Origin: Chitinophagaceae bacterium
GTDB taxonomy: Bacteria; Bacteroidota; Bacteroidia; Chitinophagales; Chitinophagaceae
Assembly: GCA_947378615.1 (NCBI GenBank)
Contig: CANCKV010000040.1
Coordinates: 1-11,768 of the forward strand
Direction of reading: 5' to 3'
DNA length: 11,768 bases
A program made the translations under genes and the position numbers. The notes beneath the pieces were generated by a model that did not search any database, had not been told where the DNA came from, and worked only from the letters and a program-made list of their open reading frames with translations. Shown one piece after another: positions 1-6,304 of the stretch. Position 1 is the stretch's first letter, and every line of letters begins with the position of its first letter.

Positions 1-660
1 ATGAAAATATATGATTTTACTCAAAATACTATCTCCCGCTACGTTCGTAGTGTAGCACATTGCATATAGTTTTACTAAAGTTGGCAAACTAGTTAATAAT
101 AGCTTTCGTTTTCGGGTGCAAGCGGTAAAATAAGTGATGCCAGCTATCGGGGACAGAGTAACCATTTTTCCTACTTTTTTTACACCCGACAAATCACTAG
201 CGATAATTAAATTAAAATCAATATTATCGCTATTAATTAATCCAAACTCAAATTCCATACAACCTTCTGCATCGGGATTATTAGTTGTAACCGTTGGTTG
301 TTCGGTTGGTTGACCTGGAACTGACTCCGCAGCAGTAGCATGAAACCCTGCTGATTCAATAATTATTTGACTCCCTACTGCAAGACTATTCACATAACGT
401 GCATATTCATCTGCAATAACTTCTACTGCCTTAATTGAGGCTTTCACAGTTGAACCGCTACCTCTAACTTTAGTAAGTGATAAACCTAAAGATGTACCTA
501 AAGTAGTCAATTTTGTTTGAAAAATGGTATATGCTGTGGTAGGTGTTGGAAATCCACTTCCTGTAGCACTCATTTTATCATGCACTCCTTGAAGGAAAAT
601 CAACTCTTCGGCATGCTGCATTTCTTTGTAATCATGAGAAACCGTTTGAAATAATTGCAT
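1..660 (-). CDS. partial surface-type protein, helical N-terminal half plus fibronectin-III-like C-terminal half
   Basis: The frame is open from ATG at 660 to the window edge (220 codons, no stop seen), so the 3' end is missing. An in-frame TAA lies six codons upstream (678-676), and this ATG is the first one after it. No signal peptide is visible. Residues 1-110 look helical and carry the pattern KMSATGSGFPTP followed later by a YARYVNSLA...IIIESAGF stretch. From memory this resembles Bacteroidota proteins annotated as fibronectin type III domain-containing, which have KMTGNxNFPTP and YVxxxANGD...IxSSGF at the same places. A Pro/Thr-rich linker (about residues 112-128) leads to a beta-rich region ending in LVKLYAMCYTTNVAGDSILS, which fits the last strands of an Fn3-like fold, so the true end is probably only a few codons beyond the edge. 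The molecular role is unknown. The coding call is secure; the family is a resemblance only. Confidence 0.72.
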   Translation of the reverse strand, partial: MQLFQTVSHDYKEMQHAEELIFLQGVHDKMSATGSGFPTPTTAYTIFQTKLTTLGTSLGLSLTKVRGSGSTVKASIKAVEVIADEYARYVNSLAVGSQIIIESAGFHATAAESVPGQPTEQPTVTTNNPDAEGCMEFEFGLINSDNIDFNLIIASDLSGVKKVGKMVTLSPIAGITYFTACTRKRKLLLTSLPTLVKLYAMCYTTNVAGDSILSKIIYFH

Positions 661-825
661 TGGGGCGTTACTAATTTAGTTGTAACTCTGTAAAAGTACC
701 TGTATTCTAACAGCAATTCCAATTCTCCAAATATTCTTTTGCCTAAAAGATAGTAATTCGTCATTTAATCGGTGAGCAGGCTGATTTTAAACAAATTAAG
801 CCAAATTATTTTGATTTTTCTAAAC

Positions 826-1077
826 AATTTATGGAGTAATGTTGAAAAAAGTATTAGTACTTTTATAAAAACCATTAGTGGTTTATCATAAACTACTATT
901 CGTAAAGCCTTTGCCACCTATGGAATAACAAAAAGTACTAATAGATTTTGTTATTCCATTAGTACTTTTTAGAAATCTATTGGTGGCAAATGTTATTCTA
1001 TAGGTGGGAAACACTGAGCCATAAGTGGGAAAGGATTTCCGATAGGTGATTTTTGTTAATCTAGTAATGGGAATTGG
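826..1077 (-). repeat. degenerate tandem array of 21-bp units (array 1, about 12 units)
   Basis: Read on the minus strand, the sequence divides without a single-base slip into 21-bp units starting at 1077, 1056, 1035, 1014, 993, 972, 951, 930, 909, 888, 867 and 846; the outer units are the most degenerate. Positions 7-17 of the unit hold a dyad of the type CCAnnnnTGG: CCCACTTATGG, CCCACCTATAG, GCCACCAATAG, AGTACTAATGG, ACCACTAATGG. In units 951-931 and 930-910 the core is in the opposite orientation but stays at the same unit position. A/T tracts flank each core, so they recur every 21 bp. Larger inverted pairs result: 911-930 with 991-1010 (18 of 20 match), 922-933 with 946-957 (12 of 12) and 930-942 with 958-970 (13 of 13). 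The array lies upstream of the left-edge gene and downstream of hemJ. The rest of this 600-bp gap (661-825, 1078-1169, 1192-1261) shows nothing I can name. Confidence 0.8.
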
Positions 1078-1169
1078 GGCTATTTCAATTATGTTGAGGG
1101 CTAAAATGTTAACTTTCCAGAAGTTGACAATCCAAATCACCCTTTTCCTCACATAAGTACCTCTTTGAC

Positions 1170-1191
1170 CTTCAATTAAAATAAATTGAAG
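1170..1191 (-). terminator. terminator-like hairpin downstream of hemJ
   Basis: CTTCAATT at 1170-1177 and AATTGAAG at 1184-1191 are perfect inverted repeats: an 8-bp stem with a 6-nt A/T loop, about 70 nt past the hemJ stop. There is no clear T-run after the stem on the minus strand, so it may be a processing or stabilising hairpin instead of an intrinsic terminator. Confidence 0.35.
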
Positions 1192-1261
1192 ACCTAGAAT
1201 TTCAAGTAAGTATGTTTTTAAATCAAAAAGGAAAACTTATTAATTTCAGCATAAATAGCCC

Positions 1262-1810
1262 CTATTTGAGTGTCCTGATCGACTTATAAATCCTGATAGC
1301 AAGCATCAATAAAGCAATAAATAAGATAAGCCCTACTAATCCCCAAACTAAACTAATGCTCTGTTTCACAACTACTAACATGACAATTGCAATTAAAAAT
1401 ATGGTAGCTACTTCATTCCATAACCTTAATTGTTGTGAAGTATATTTAAATACCCCCTTTGTTTGTTGATTTACCAGTGCTTGAAGAGAGAAATGATAGG
1501 TATATAAGAAGAATACAAAGATTAACTTTATCAATAGCCACTTTCCTTCTTCTGCAAAAATCATGTCATACCACCCCCCTGAATACATGACTATATTACC
1601 AAAAATGGCAGTTAATATTGCCGAAGGCCAAGTAATTCCATACCATAATCTTTTTATCATGATACTGAATTGTTCGTGTAAAGCCTCTCTAACTCCACCA
1701 GGCTTTTCCAACGCCTCCACATTATAAATAAATAATCGTGGCATGTAAAACAAACCTGCAAACCAAGTAACAATGAAAATGATGTGAAGTGCCTTTAAGT
1801 AGAGATACAT
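1262..1810 (-). CDS. hemJ: HemJ, membrane protoporphyrinogen IX oxidase
   Basis: This 182-residue polytopic inner-membrane protein belongs to the HemJ family, which oxidises protoporphyrinogen IX to protoporphyrin IX in haem synthesis. The N-terminus YLKALHIIFIVTWFAGLFY is the family hallmark and includes the conserved His (H9). PRLFIY (R25), IKRL (K53, R54), WLLIKL (W91, K95), TYHF (H106) and LRLWNE...IVMLVVVK (R129 to K149) follow in the expected order. H9 and the C-terminal-half basic residues are associated with haem or activity in characterised members. Membrane segments are near residues 4-22, 62-78, 92-112, 134-150 and 154-174. ATG at 1810 begins right at the conserved block. The MBL-fold gene lies upstream on the same strand, 155 bp away across heptamer repeats, so co-transcription is possible. 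Members are often annotated as CopD-family, but the motifs point to HemJ. Confidence 0.88.
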   Translation of the reverse strand: MYLYLKALHIIFIVTWFAGLFYMPRLFIYNVEALEKPGGVREALHEQFSIMIKRLWYGITWPSAILTAIFGNIVMYSGGWYDMIFAEEGKWLLIKLIFVFFLYTYHFSLQALVNQQTKGVFKYTSQQLRLWNEVATIFLIAIVMLVVVKQSISLVWGLVGLILFIALLMLAIRIYKSIRTLK

Positions 1811-1812
1811 AA

Positions 1813-1963
1813 ATTAGTTATTAGTGGTTAGTTGTTAGTTGTTAGTTGTTAGTTATTAGTTGTTAGTTGTTAGTTGTTAGTTGTTAGAAAATAATAAATA
1901 GTTTAGTTCAAAATATTCATATTAAAAGAACTATATACTAATAACTAACCACTAATAACTAAT
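1813..1963. repeat. inverted repeat with 26-bp arms across the MBL hydrolase/hemJ gap
   Basis: The arm 1813-1838 matches the reverse complement of 1938-1963 at 25 of 26 positions, enclosing 99 nt. The right arm is itself heptamer-type sequence and continues to 1968, where its TAG is the stop codon of the MBL-fold gene (1968-1966). In a minus-strand transcript the two arms could fold into a long AU-rich stem between the two cistrons. Confidence 0.85.
1814..1887. repeat. heptamer tandem repeat TTAGTTG, about 10.5 copies
   Basis: Starting at 1814 the sequence reads as consecutive 7-mers: TTAGTTA, TTAGTGG, then TTAGTTG three times, TTAGTTA, TTAGTTG four times, and a final TTAG. The variant copies sit mainly at the left end. 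The run begins 3 bp upstream of the hemJ start codon (1810), so it forms the leader just before hemJ. Simple heptamers of this kind are frequent in Bacteroidota intergenic DNA and are prone to slippage. Confidence 0.95.
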
Positions 1964-1965
1964 AA

Positions 1966-2601
1966 CTACAAATAAGGGTTGTATTGTTTTTCGTGACCGA
2001 TTGTTGTTGTGTTGCCATGTCCATTATAGACGACCGTATCATCGGGTAATGTAAAGAGTTTAGTTTGGATACTTCTAATAAGTTGATGATGATTCCCTTC
2101 AGGCAAATCGGTTCTACCAATACTCTCCTTGAATAATACATCACCACTAATTACAAATCCTTGTGCTTCGCAATAAAAACTAATACTTCCGGGCGAGTGT
2201 CCCGGCGTATGTAATACAGTGAGTTTGTCATCTCCAATGTGTATTTCATCCCCTTCTGCTAAAAGTTGCACATTACCAGTATAATTGTCCATCGATAATC
2301 CCCATCTTAAGGCACTTTGAGGTGCAAATTCGAGAGTTCTTTTATCTTCTATGTGAATAAATGGTTCTAGATCGTAGTATTCACTCGCCCATTTTAAGCC
2401 AAATACATGGTCAAGGTGACAATGAGTATTGATTAACTGAACGACATTTAAATCATTCAGTTCAATAAATAATTGTAAGGCATGTCGCTCATTTTCAGCA
2501 TAACAACCGGGATCGATAATAATGGCTGCTCCAGTTTCGTTGAAGATAATATAGGTGTTTTCGCTTGCTGGGTTAAAAGTAAAGCTTTGAATAGTTAACA
2601 T
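1966..2601 (-). CDS. metallo-beta-lactamase-fold hydrolase, short glyoxalase II-like (YcbL type)
   Basis: The 211-residue cytoplasmic protein has the full metal-binding set of the MBL fold: THCHLDH at 59-65 (H60, H62, D64, H65), TPGHSPG at 132-138 (H135), SGD at 152-154 (bridging D154) and NGHG at 193-196 (H195). The segment ESIGRTDLPEGN followed by HHQL and the C-terminal TTIGHEKQYNPY are typical of the compact glyoxalase II-like group, which lacks the longer helical substrate domain of true glyoxalase II. Thioester hydrolysis, such as S-lactoylglutathione or a bacillithiol-type adduct, is the usual annotation, but the substrate cannot be told from sequence. No signal peptide is present. ATG at 2601 precedes the conserved first strand MLTIQSFTFNPASENTYII, which supports the start. 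The gene diverges from the large barrel gene at 2785 and probably leads a two-gene unit with hemJ. Confidence 0.88.
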   Translation of the reverse strand: MLTIQSFTFNPASENTYIIFNETGAAIIIDPGCYAENERHALQLFIELNDLNVVQLINTHCHLDHVFGLKWASEYYDLEPFIHIEDKRTLEFAPQSALRWGLSMDNYTGNVQLLAEGDEIHIGDDKLTVLHTPGHSPGSISFYCEAQGFVISGDVLFKESIGRTDLPEGNHHQLIRSIQTKLFTLPDDTVVYNGHGNTTTIGHEKQYNPYL

Positions 2602-2732
2602 AATTTTATATTTTTTACCTTTTATTTGTCTAATTACCTAATTTTAACACAGATACAACTAATCATTTACAGTGACATAGCTGAATAAAGTATTTTTACC
2701 TGCTTAATTTTTTTAAAAAGTAGTAAACTCTC

Positions 2733-2764
2733 TTTGTTTTATTCACTTTTTTAAATTAGTTACA
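2733..2764 (+). promoter_or_regulatory. possible Bacteroidota-type promoter for the 2785 gene
   Basis: TTTG at 2733-2736 is followed after 20 nt by TAGTTACA at 2757-2764, a partial match to the Bacteroidota -33 TTTG / -7 TAnnTTTG pattern. A start about 6-7 nt later would give a leader of roughly 15 nt. The -7 match is incomplete and the region is AT-rich, so chance is possible. Confidence 0.25.
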
Positions 2765-2784
2765 AAGTAATACTACTTATTTTA

Positions 2785-5700
2785 ATGATAAAGAACTCAA
2801 TAACATTTTTGCGAAAGTATAGAAGCTATAGGTTAATAGTTGTTATTAGCCTACTTTTTTTTTCATACACTCTATCAGCACAGGTAAATTCTGTTGTTTA
2901 TGGAAAAAACAGGCTGCAATTCAACAAATTTCAATGGAAATTCTTTCAATCACACAATTTTAATACCTATGTTACAAAAGGAGGCACAGAACTTGGAAAA
3001 TTTGTTGCACAGTTAGCCGAAGAAGAACTCCCACAACTTGAAGCATTTACTGAATTTTCACTTCAGCATCGTGCAGACCTAATCGTTTATAACAGCTATG
3101 ACGATTACAAACAAAGCAATATCGGACTAGGTTTTGAATGGCAAAATGCAGGGGGAATGACGTCGCTTGTTAACAACAAGATAGTCGTTTACTTTGATGG
3201 AAATCATAACAATTTAAGACTTCAAATCAGACAAGGCATCGCCAAAGTATTGACGAATAATATCTTATTTGGCGAAAATATTGGCGAAATGGCAAGCAAT
3301 CAAGCCTTACTTGACTTGCCTCAATGGCTGACTGATGGCTACATTGCTTATGCTGCTGAACCATGGAATACTAAGATTGATGATGAATTGAAAGAGGTAT
3401 TTCTCGCAGGTGATTATGAAAAATTCTCTCGCTTTGCTTTTAAAAAGCCCCTGTTAGCAGGGCATGCCTTTTGGTTTTATTTTGCTCAAAAGTATAAAGC
3501 AGAGAATGTTACCTATTTCATGACCTTGGCTAGGTTGTATAAAAGCTTGAATCAGGCATCCTTGAAGATTTGCAAAAAGAAATTCAAGCAAATATTGATT
3601 GATTTCATGGAAGAAGAGGGGGATAAATATGATAAAGACGTAGCGAAAAGAAAGAATAATCCTAAGGGAAATATCAGTGCATCCGAAGATGTGAGCGAGA
3701 ATGACTACTATCGCTTTCAGGTAAATCCCAATACTAAAAACAATACTTATGCTGAAGTGGAATTTAAAAAAGGAATCTACAAGGTAAAGTTAGTTGACCC
3801 TTATGGAGATGAAAGAACAATACTCGAAAGAGGTGTCCGAACAAAACAGGGCGATATCAATCCCAATTATCCCATCCTTTCTTGGGATGTAAAAGGTAGG
3901 AATCTATTGGTGATTTATTGGGAAAATGGGAAGACAAAGATGTTTGTTTGGGATGTGATTGCAGGTTATAGAAGAGATCGACAGACAATTGATTATTTTG
4001 AACAGATCTTAGATGCATCCTACATGTTGAATTCCAATACGGTAGTGTTGAGTGCCGTGAAGAACGGTCATTCTGACATTTACACTTACAAGATAGAAGA
4101 ACAGGAAATCAGACAGATTACGAATGATGTTTATGATGATTTGAACCCCACGTTTGTTTCCTTCCCGAACCGAACAGGCATCATCTTTTCTTCAAATCGC
4201 CCTGGAAATAATGCCCCAAATAAAGACACTGTTCTACCAAGCCGCTATCGGTTCAATATTTTCATGGTGGATTTATTGAACAATGGCCCTACCAAACAAA
4301 TAACACAGTTAACCAATATGAAGCATGGGAATGCAACTTTTCCTATGCAATATAATACGAGTCATTTTACTTATATTTCGGATGAAAACGGGATTGCTAA
4401 TAGATGGGCAGGTTTCTTTTCTACCCAAAGAAATGGCTTGGATACACTCTATAAAATTGGGGATGAATTGTTGAGGAATCCAACTGCACAGGAACTTGAC
4501 AGCACGCTTGCTGCTTGGCAAAAACAAGAACCGGACAGTATAGGATATTATCAGGCTTATAAGGATTCAGCTTATTCATTTCCATTGACTGATTATTCTA
4601 ATTCTGTTTTGGAAACAAGGATTGCAGGCAATAATGGACAAATAAGCGAGACAAAACTTGATGGTGATACGAAGAATCTATATAAACTGAAGATAAACGA
4701 AGAGGTGCTGCACGATAGAACTGTAAAGCAACGTCCTTCTGAGTATATGAAAACTATTTTGCAAGAGGAAAAAGCAAGGGAAGGGAATGCGACTATTTAT
4801 GATCAGGGTGCTGAAAAGTCGAATGGTAAAGGTGAGCAAAAAAAGAAAGTAGTACTCTTTCAAAGTGAGTTTTCAGACGACAAGCCCGATTCTGCCCTTA
4901 CAAGCATCATTGAGAAAGCAAAACAACCTATTGCAAAGCAAAATTATTTGTCAAATACAAAGATGTTCAACTACCGTTATCATTTCTATACAGATAATGT
5001 GATGGCGGGGCTTTCAAATAATGTCTTGATCAATAGATATCAACCTTATGCAGGAGGCGCAGGCCCTGTCATATTAAATAGTGGTGGAGACCTGAACCTA
5101 ACCTTTAAAGTGGGTACAAGTGAATTGTTTGAAGATATTAAGTTTATGGGGGGAATTGGAATGGATTTCTCAAATTTTGCATCTAAGGATTTCTTTTTGA
5201 ATTTTCAAAATAACAAACGAATGCTTGATTGGGGGTTCACTTATTATAGAAGTAATCAAGGAACCTATGTTCAACTACCCGGAAGCACTTTCGGTGCTTC
5301 TGCCAATCAATATACCAACCTCTATCAATTAAACTTGGCATATCCGTTAAATGAGATTAAAAGTATTAGGGCAAATATCGGCGTTAGAACAGATAGAACG
5401 GTCGTTCTTTCTGATGGTATGGAAATACCCGTAATTTCACGTCAGACACTTAGTTATCCTGATTCATTAGCTAAATACTTATTGGGAAGGTTGGAATATG
5501 TGCATGATAACACCACCAATCCAACACAAAATATTTGGGATGGATTGCGTTACAAAGTCTATATGGATATCAATACTCCTTATGGAAGTTCATTGAATAC
5601 AAGTAAAACTACATTCAATTTTGGGTGGGATTTTAGGTATTACAAACCATTATACCGAAACTTTATTTGGGCATTTCGAAGTTCGGCAGATTTTAGTTGG

Positions 5701-6213
5701 GGTAATCAAAAGGTTGTTTATTACTTAGGTGGAGTAGATGGATGGTTTAATCCACAGTTCAATAGTAATAAGCCCCCTGCACAAGATCAAACTTATGCTT
5801 TTCAATCTTTGGCAGTAAACATGCGTGGATATAATCAAAACATTGCGAATGGGAACAACGCCATGGTTTTCAATAGTGAATTTAGATTGCCTGTTTTTAG
5901 TACTTTTATTCAAACGCCCATCAATAATGCCTTTATTCGGAACTTTCAGTTAGTTCAATTCTTTGATTTAGGAACTGCTTGGAATGGGTCATACAATGGC
6001 ATTCAACGACCTTATCAAGAGTATTCTGATTCTTTAGGTCATGTAAAAGTACATATTGACGCAGGGGGGCTAGGTCCATTCGCAGCAGGATATGGATTTG
6101 GCGCAAGAAGTAATATATTCGGCTATTTTCTAAAGCTTGATACCGCTTGGCCAATGCTAGGTTTGTTTAGAGGTAAACCGATTTGGTATTTGGCAATGGG
6201 CTTCGATTTCTAA
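2785..6213 (+). CDS. exported gluzincin-like/TolB-propeller/Omp85-like outer-membrane barrel fusion protein
   Basis: This is a 1142-residue protein. A signal peptide lies at about 1-33: basic start, hydrophobic core LIVVISLLFFSYTL, then SAQ. Residues about 55-290 resemble peptidase MA-like (gluzincin) domains, including LPQWLTDGYIAY at 178-189, but where HExxH is expected there is IRQGIAK (148-154), so zinc catalysis is unlikely. Residues about 330-560 look like a TolB/PD40 propeller, for example P455 followed by IIFSSNRPG (466-474) and a second blade near 528-541. A charged, probably disordered linker spans about 560-715. From about 720 the chain alternates as a beta-barrel with MRGY at 1013-1016, matching the (V/I)RG(F/Y) loop-6 motif of Omp85 proteins, then FFDLGTAW, GYGFGARS...LKLDTAW and a terminal F1142. 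Similar Bacteroidota proteins are often named 'translocation protein TolB'. The substrate and partners are unknown. The gene is monocistronic and convergent with the next one. Confidence 0.82.
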   Translation: MIKNSITFLRKYRSYRLIVVISLLFFSYTLSAQVNSVVYGKNRLQFNKFQWKFFQSHNFNTYVTKGGTELGKFVAQLAEEELPQLEAFTEFSLQHRADLIVYNSYDDYKQSNIGLGFEWQNAGGMTSLVNNKIVVYFDGNHNNLRLQIRQGIAKVLTNNILFGENIGEMASNQALLDLPQWLTDGYIAYAAEPWNTKIDDELKEVFLAGDYEKFSRFAFKKPLLAGHAFWFYFAQKYKAENVTYFMTLARLYKSLNQASLKICKKKFKQILIDFMEEEGDKYDKDVAKRKNNPKGNISASEDVSENDYYRFQVNPNTKNNTYAEVEFKKGIYKVKLVDPYGDERTILERGVRTKQGDINPNYPILSWDVKGRNLLVIYWENGKTKMFVWDVIAGYRRDRQTIDYFEQILDASYMLNSNTVVLSAVKNGHSDIYTYKIEEQEIRQITNDVYDDLNPTFVSFPNRTGIIFSSNRPGNNAPNKDTVLPSRYRFNIFMVDLLNNGPTKQITQLTNMKHGNATFPMQYNTSHFTYISDENGIANRWAGFFSTQRNGLDTLYKIGDELLRNPTAQELDSTLAAWQKQEPDSIGYYQAYKDSAYSFPLTDYSNSVLETRIAGNNGQISETKLDGDTKNLYKLKINEEVLHDRTVKQRPSEYMKTILQEEKAREGNATIYDQGAEKSNGKGEQKKKVVLFQSEFSDDKPDSALTSIIEKAKQPIAKQNYLSNTKMFNYRYHFYTDNVMAGLSNNVLINRYQPYAGGAGPVILNSGGDLNLTFKVGTSELFEDIKFMGGIGMDFSNFASKDFFLNFQNNKRMLDWGFTYYRSNQGTYVQLPGSTFGASANQYTNLYQLNLAYPLNEIKSIRANIGVRTDRTVVLSDGMEIPVISRQTLSYPDSLAKYLLGRLEYVHDNTTNPTQNIWDGLRYKVYMDINTPYGSSLNTSKTTFNFGWDFRYYKPLYRNFIWAFRSSADFSWGNQKVVYYLGGVDGWFNPQFNSNKPPAQDQTYAFQSLAVNMRGYNQNIANGNNAMVFNSEFRLPVFSTFIQTPINNAFIRNFQLVQFFDLGTAWNGSYNGIQRPYQEYSDSLGHVKVHIDAGGLGPFAAGYGFGARSNIFGYFLKLDTAWPMLGLFRGKPIWYLAMGFDF

Positions 6214-6222
6214 AACAATCTA

Positions 6223-6241
6223 ACTACTTTCAAGAAGTAGT
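6223..6241. terminator. hairpin between convergent genes, possible bidirectional terminator
   Basis: ACTACTT at 6223-6229 and AAGTAGT at 6235-6241 form a perfect 7-bp stem with a 5-nt loop, 10 nt after the plus-strand stop. A second AT-rich hairpin, AACAAA with TTTGTT (6260-6265 and 6269-6274), follows. On the minus strand the first stem is followed by TAGATTGTTTT, a modest T-rich tail. The 91-bp gap lies between converging genes, where a shared terminator is expected. Confidence 0.4.
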
Positions 6242-6304
6242 ACAAATGCTACGAGAAGTAACAAACTTTTTGTTTCCTAGATTAATTGGAATTGCATTGT
6301 TCTA

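Noticed and set aside
691..698. TACTTTTA (minus strand) as -7 box of the left-edge gene
   Set aside because: The last base differs from consensus and no convincing -33 TTTG is at the expected spacing.
886..1152. 88-codon open frame on the minus strand (starts MRKRVIW)
   Set aside because: It runs through the 21-bp array, and its heptad pattern follows from the repeat period. It has no recognisable domain and the repeat cores flip orientation inside it. Treated as non-coding repeat.
2648..2655. TATCTGTG (minus strand) as -7 promoter of the MBL-fold gene
   Set aside because: It differs from TAnnTTTG by one base, but no TTTG lies at the right distance upstream, and AT-rich sequence gives such matches by chance.
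4309..4863. Minus-strand open frames inside the large barrel fusion gene
   Set aside because: They are antisense to a long, well-supported coding frame and show no protein-like features of their own.
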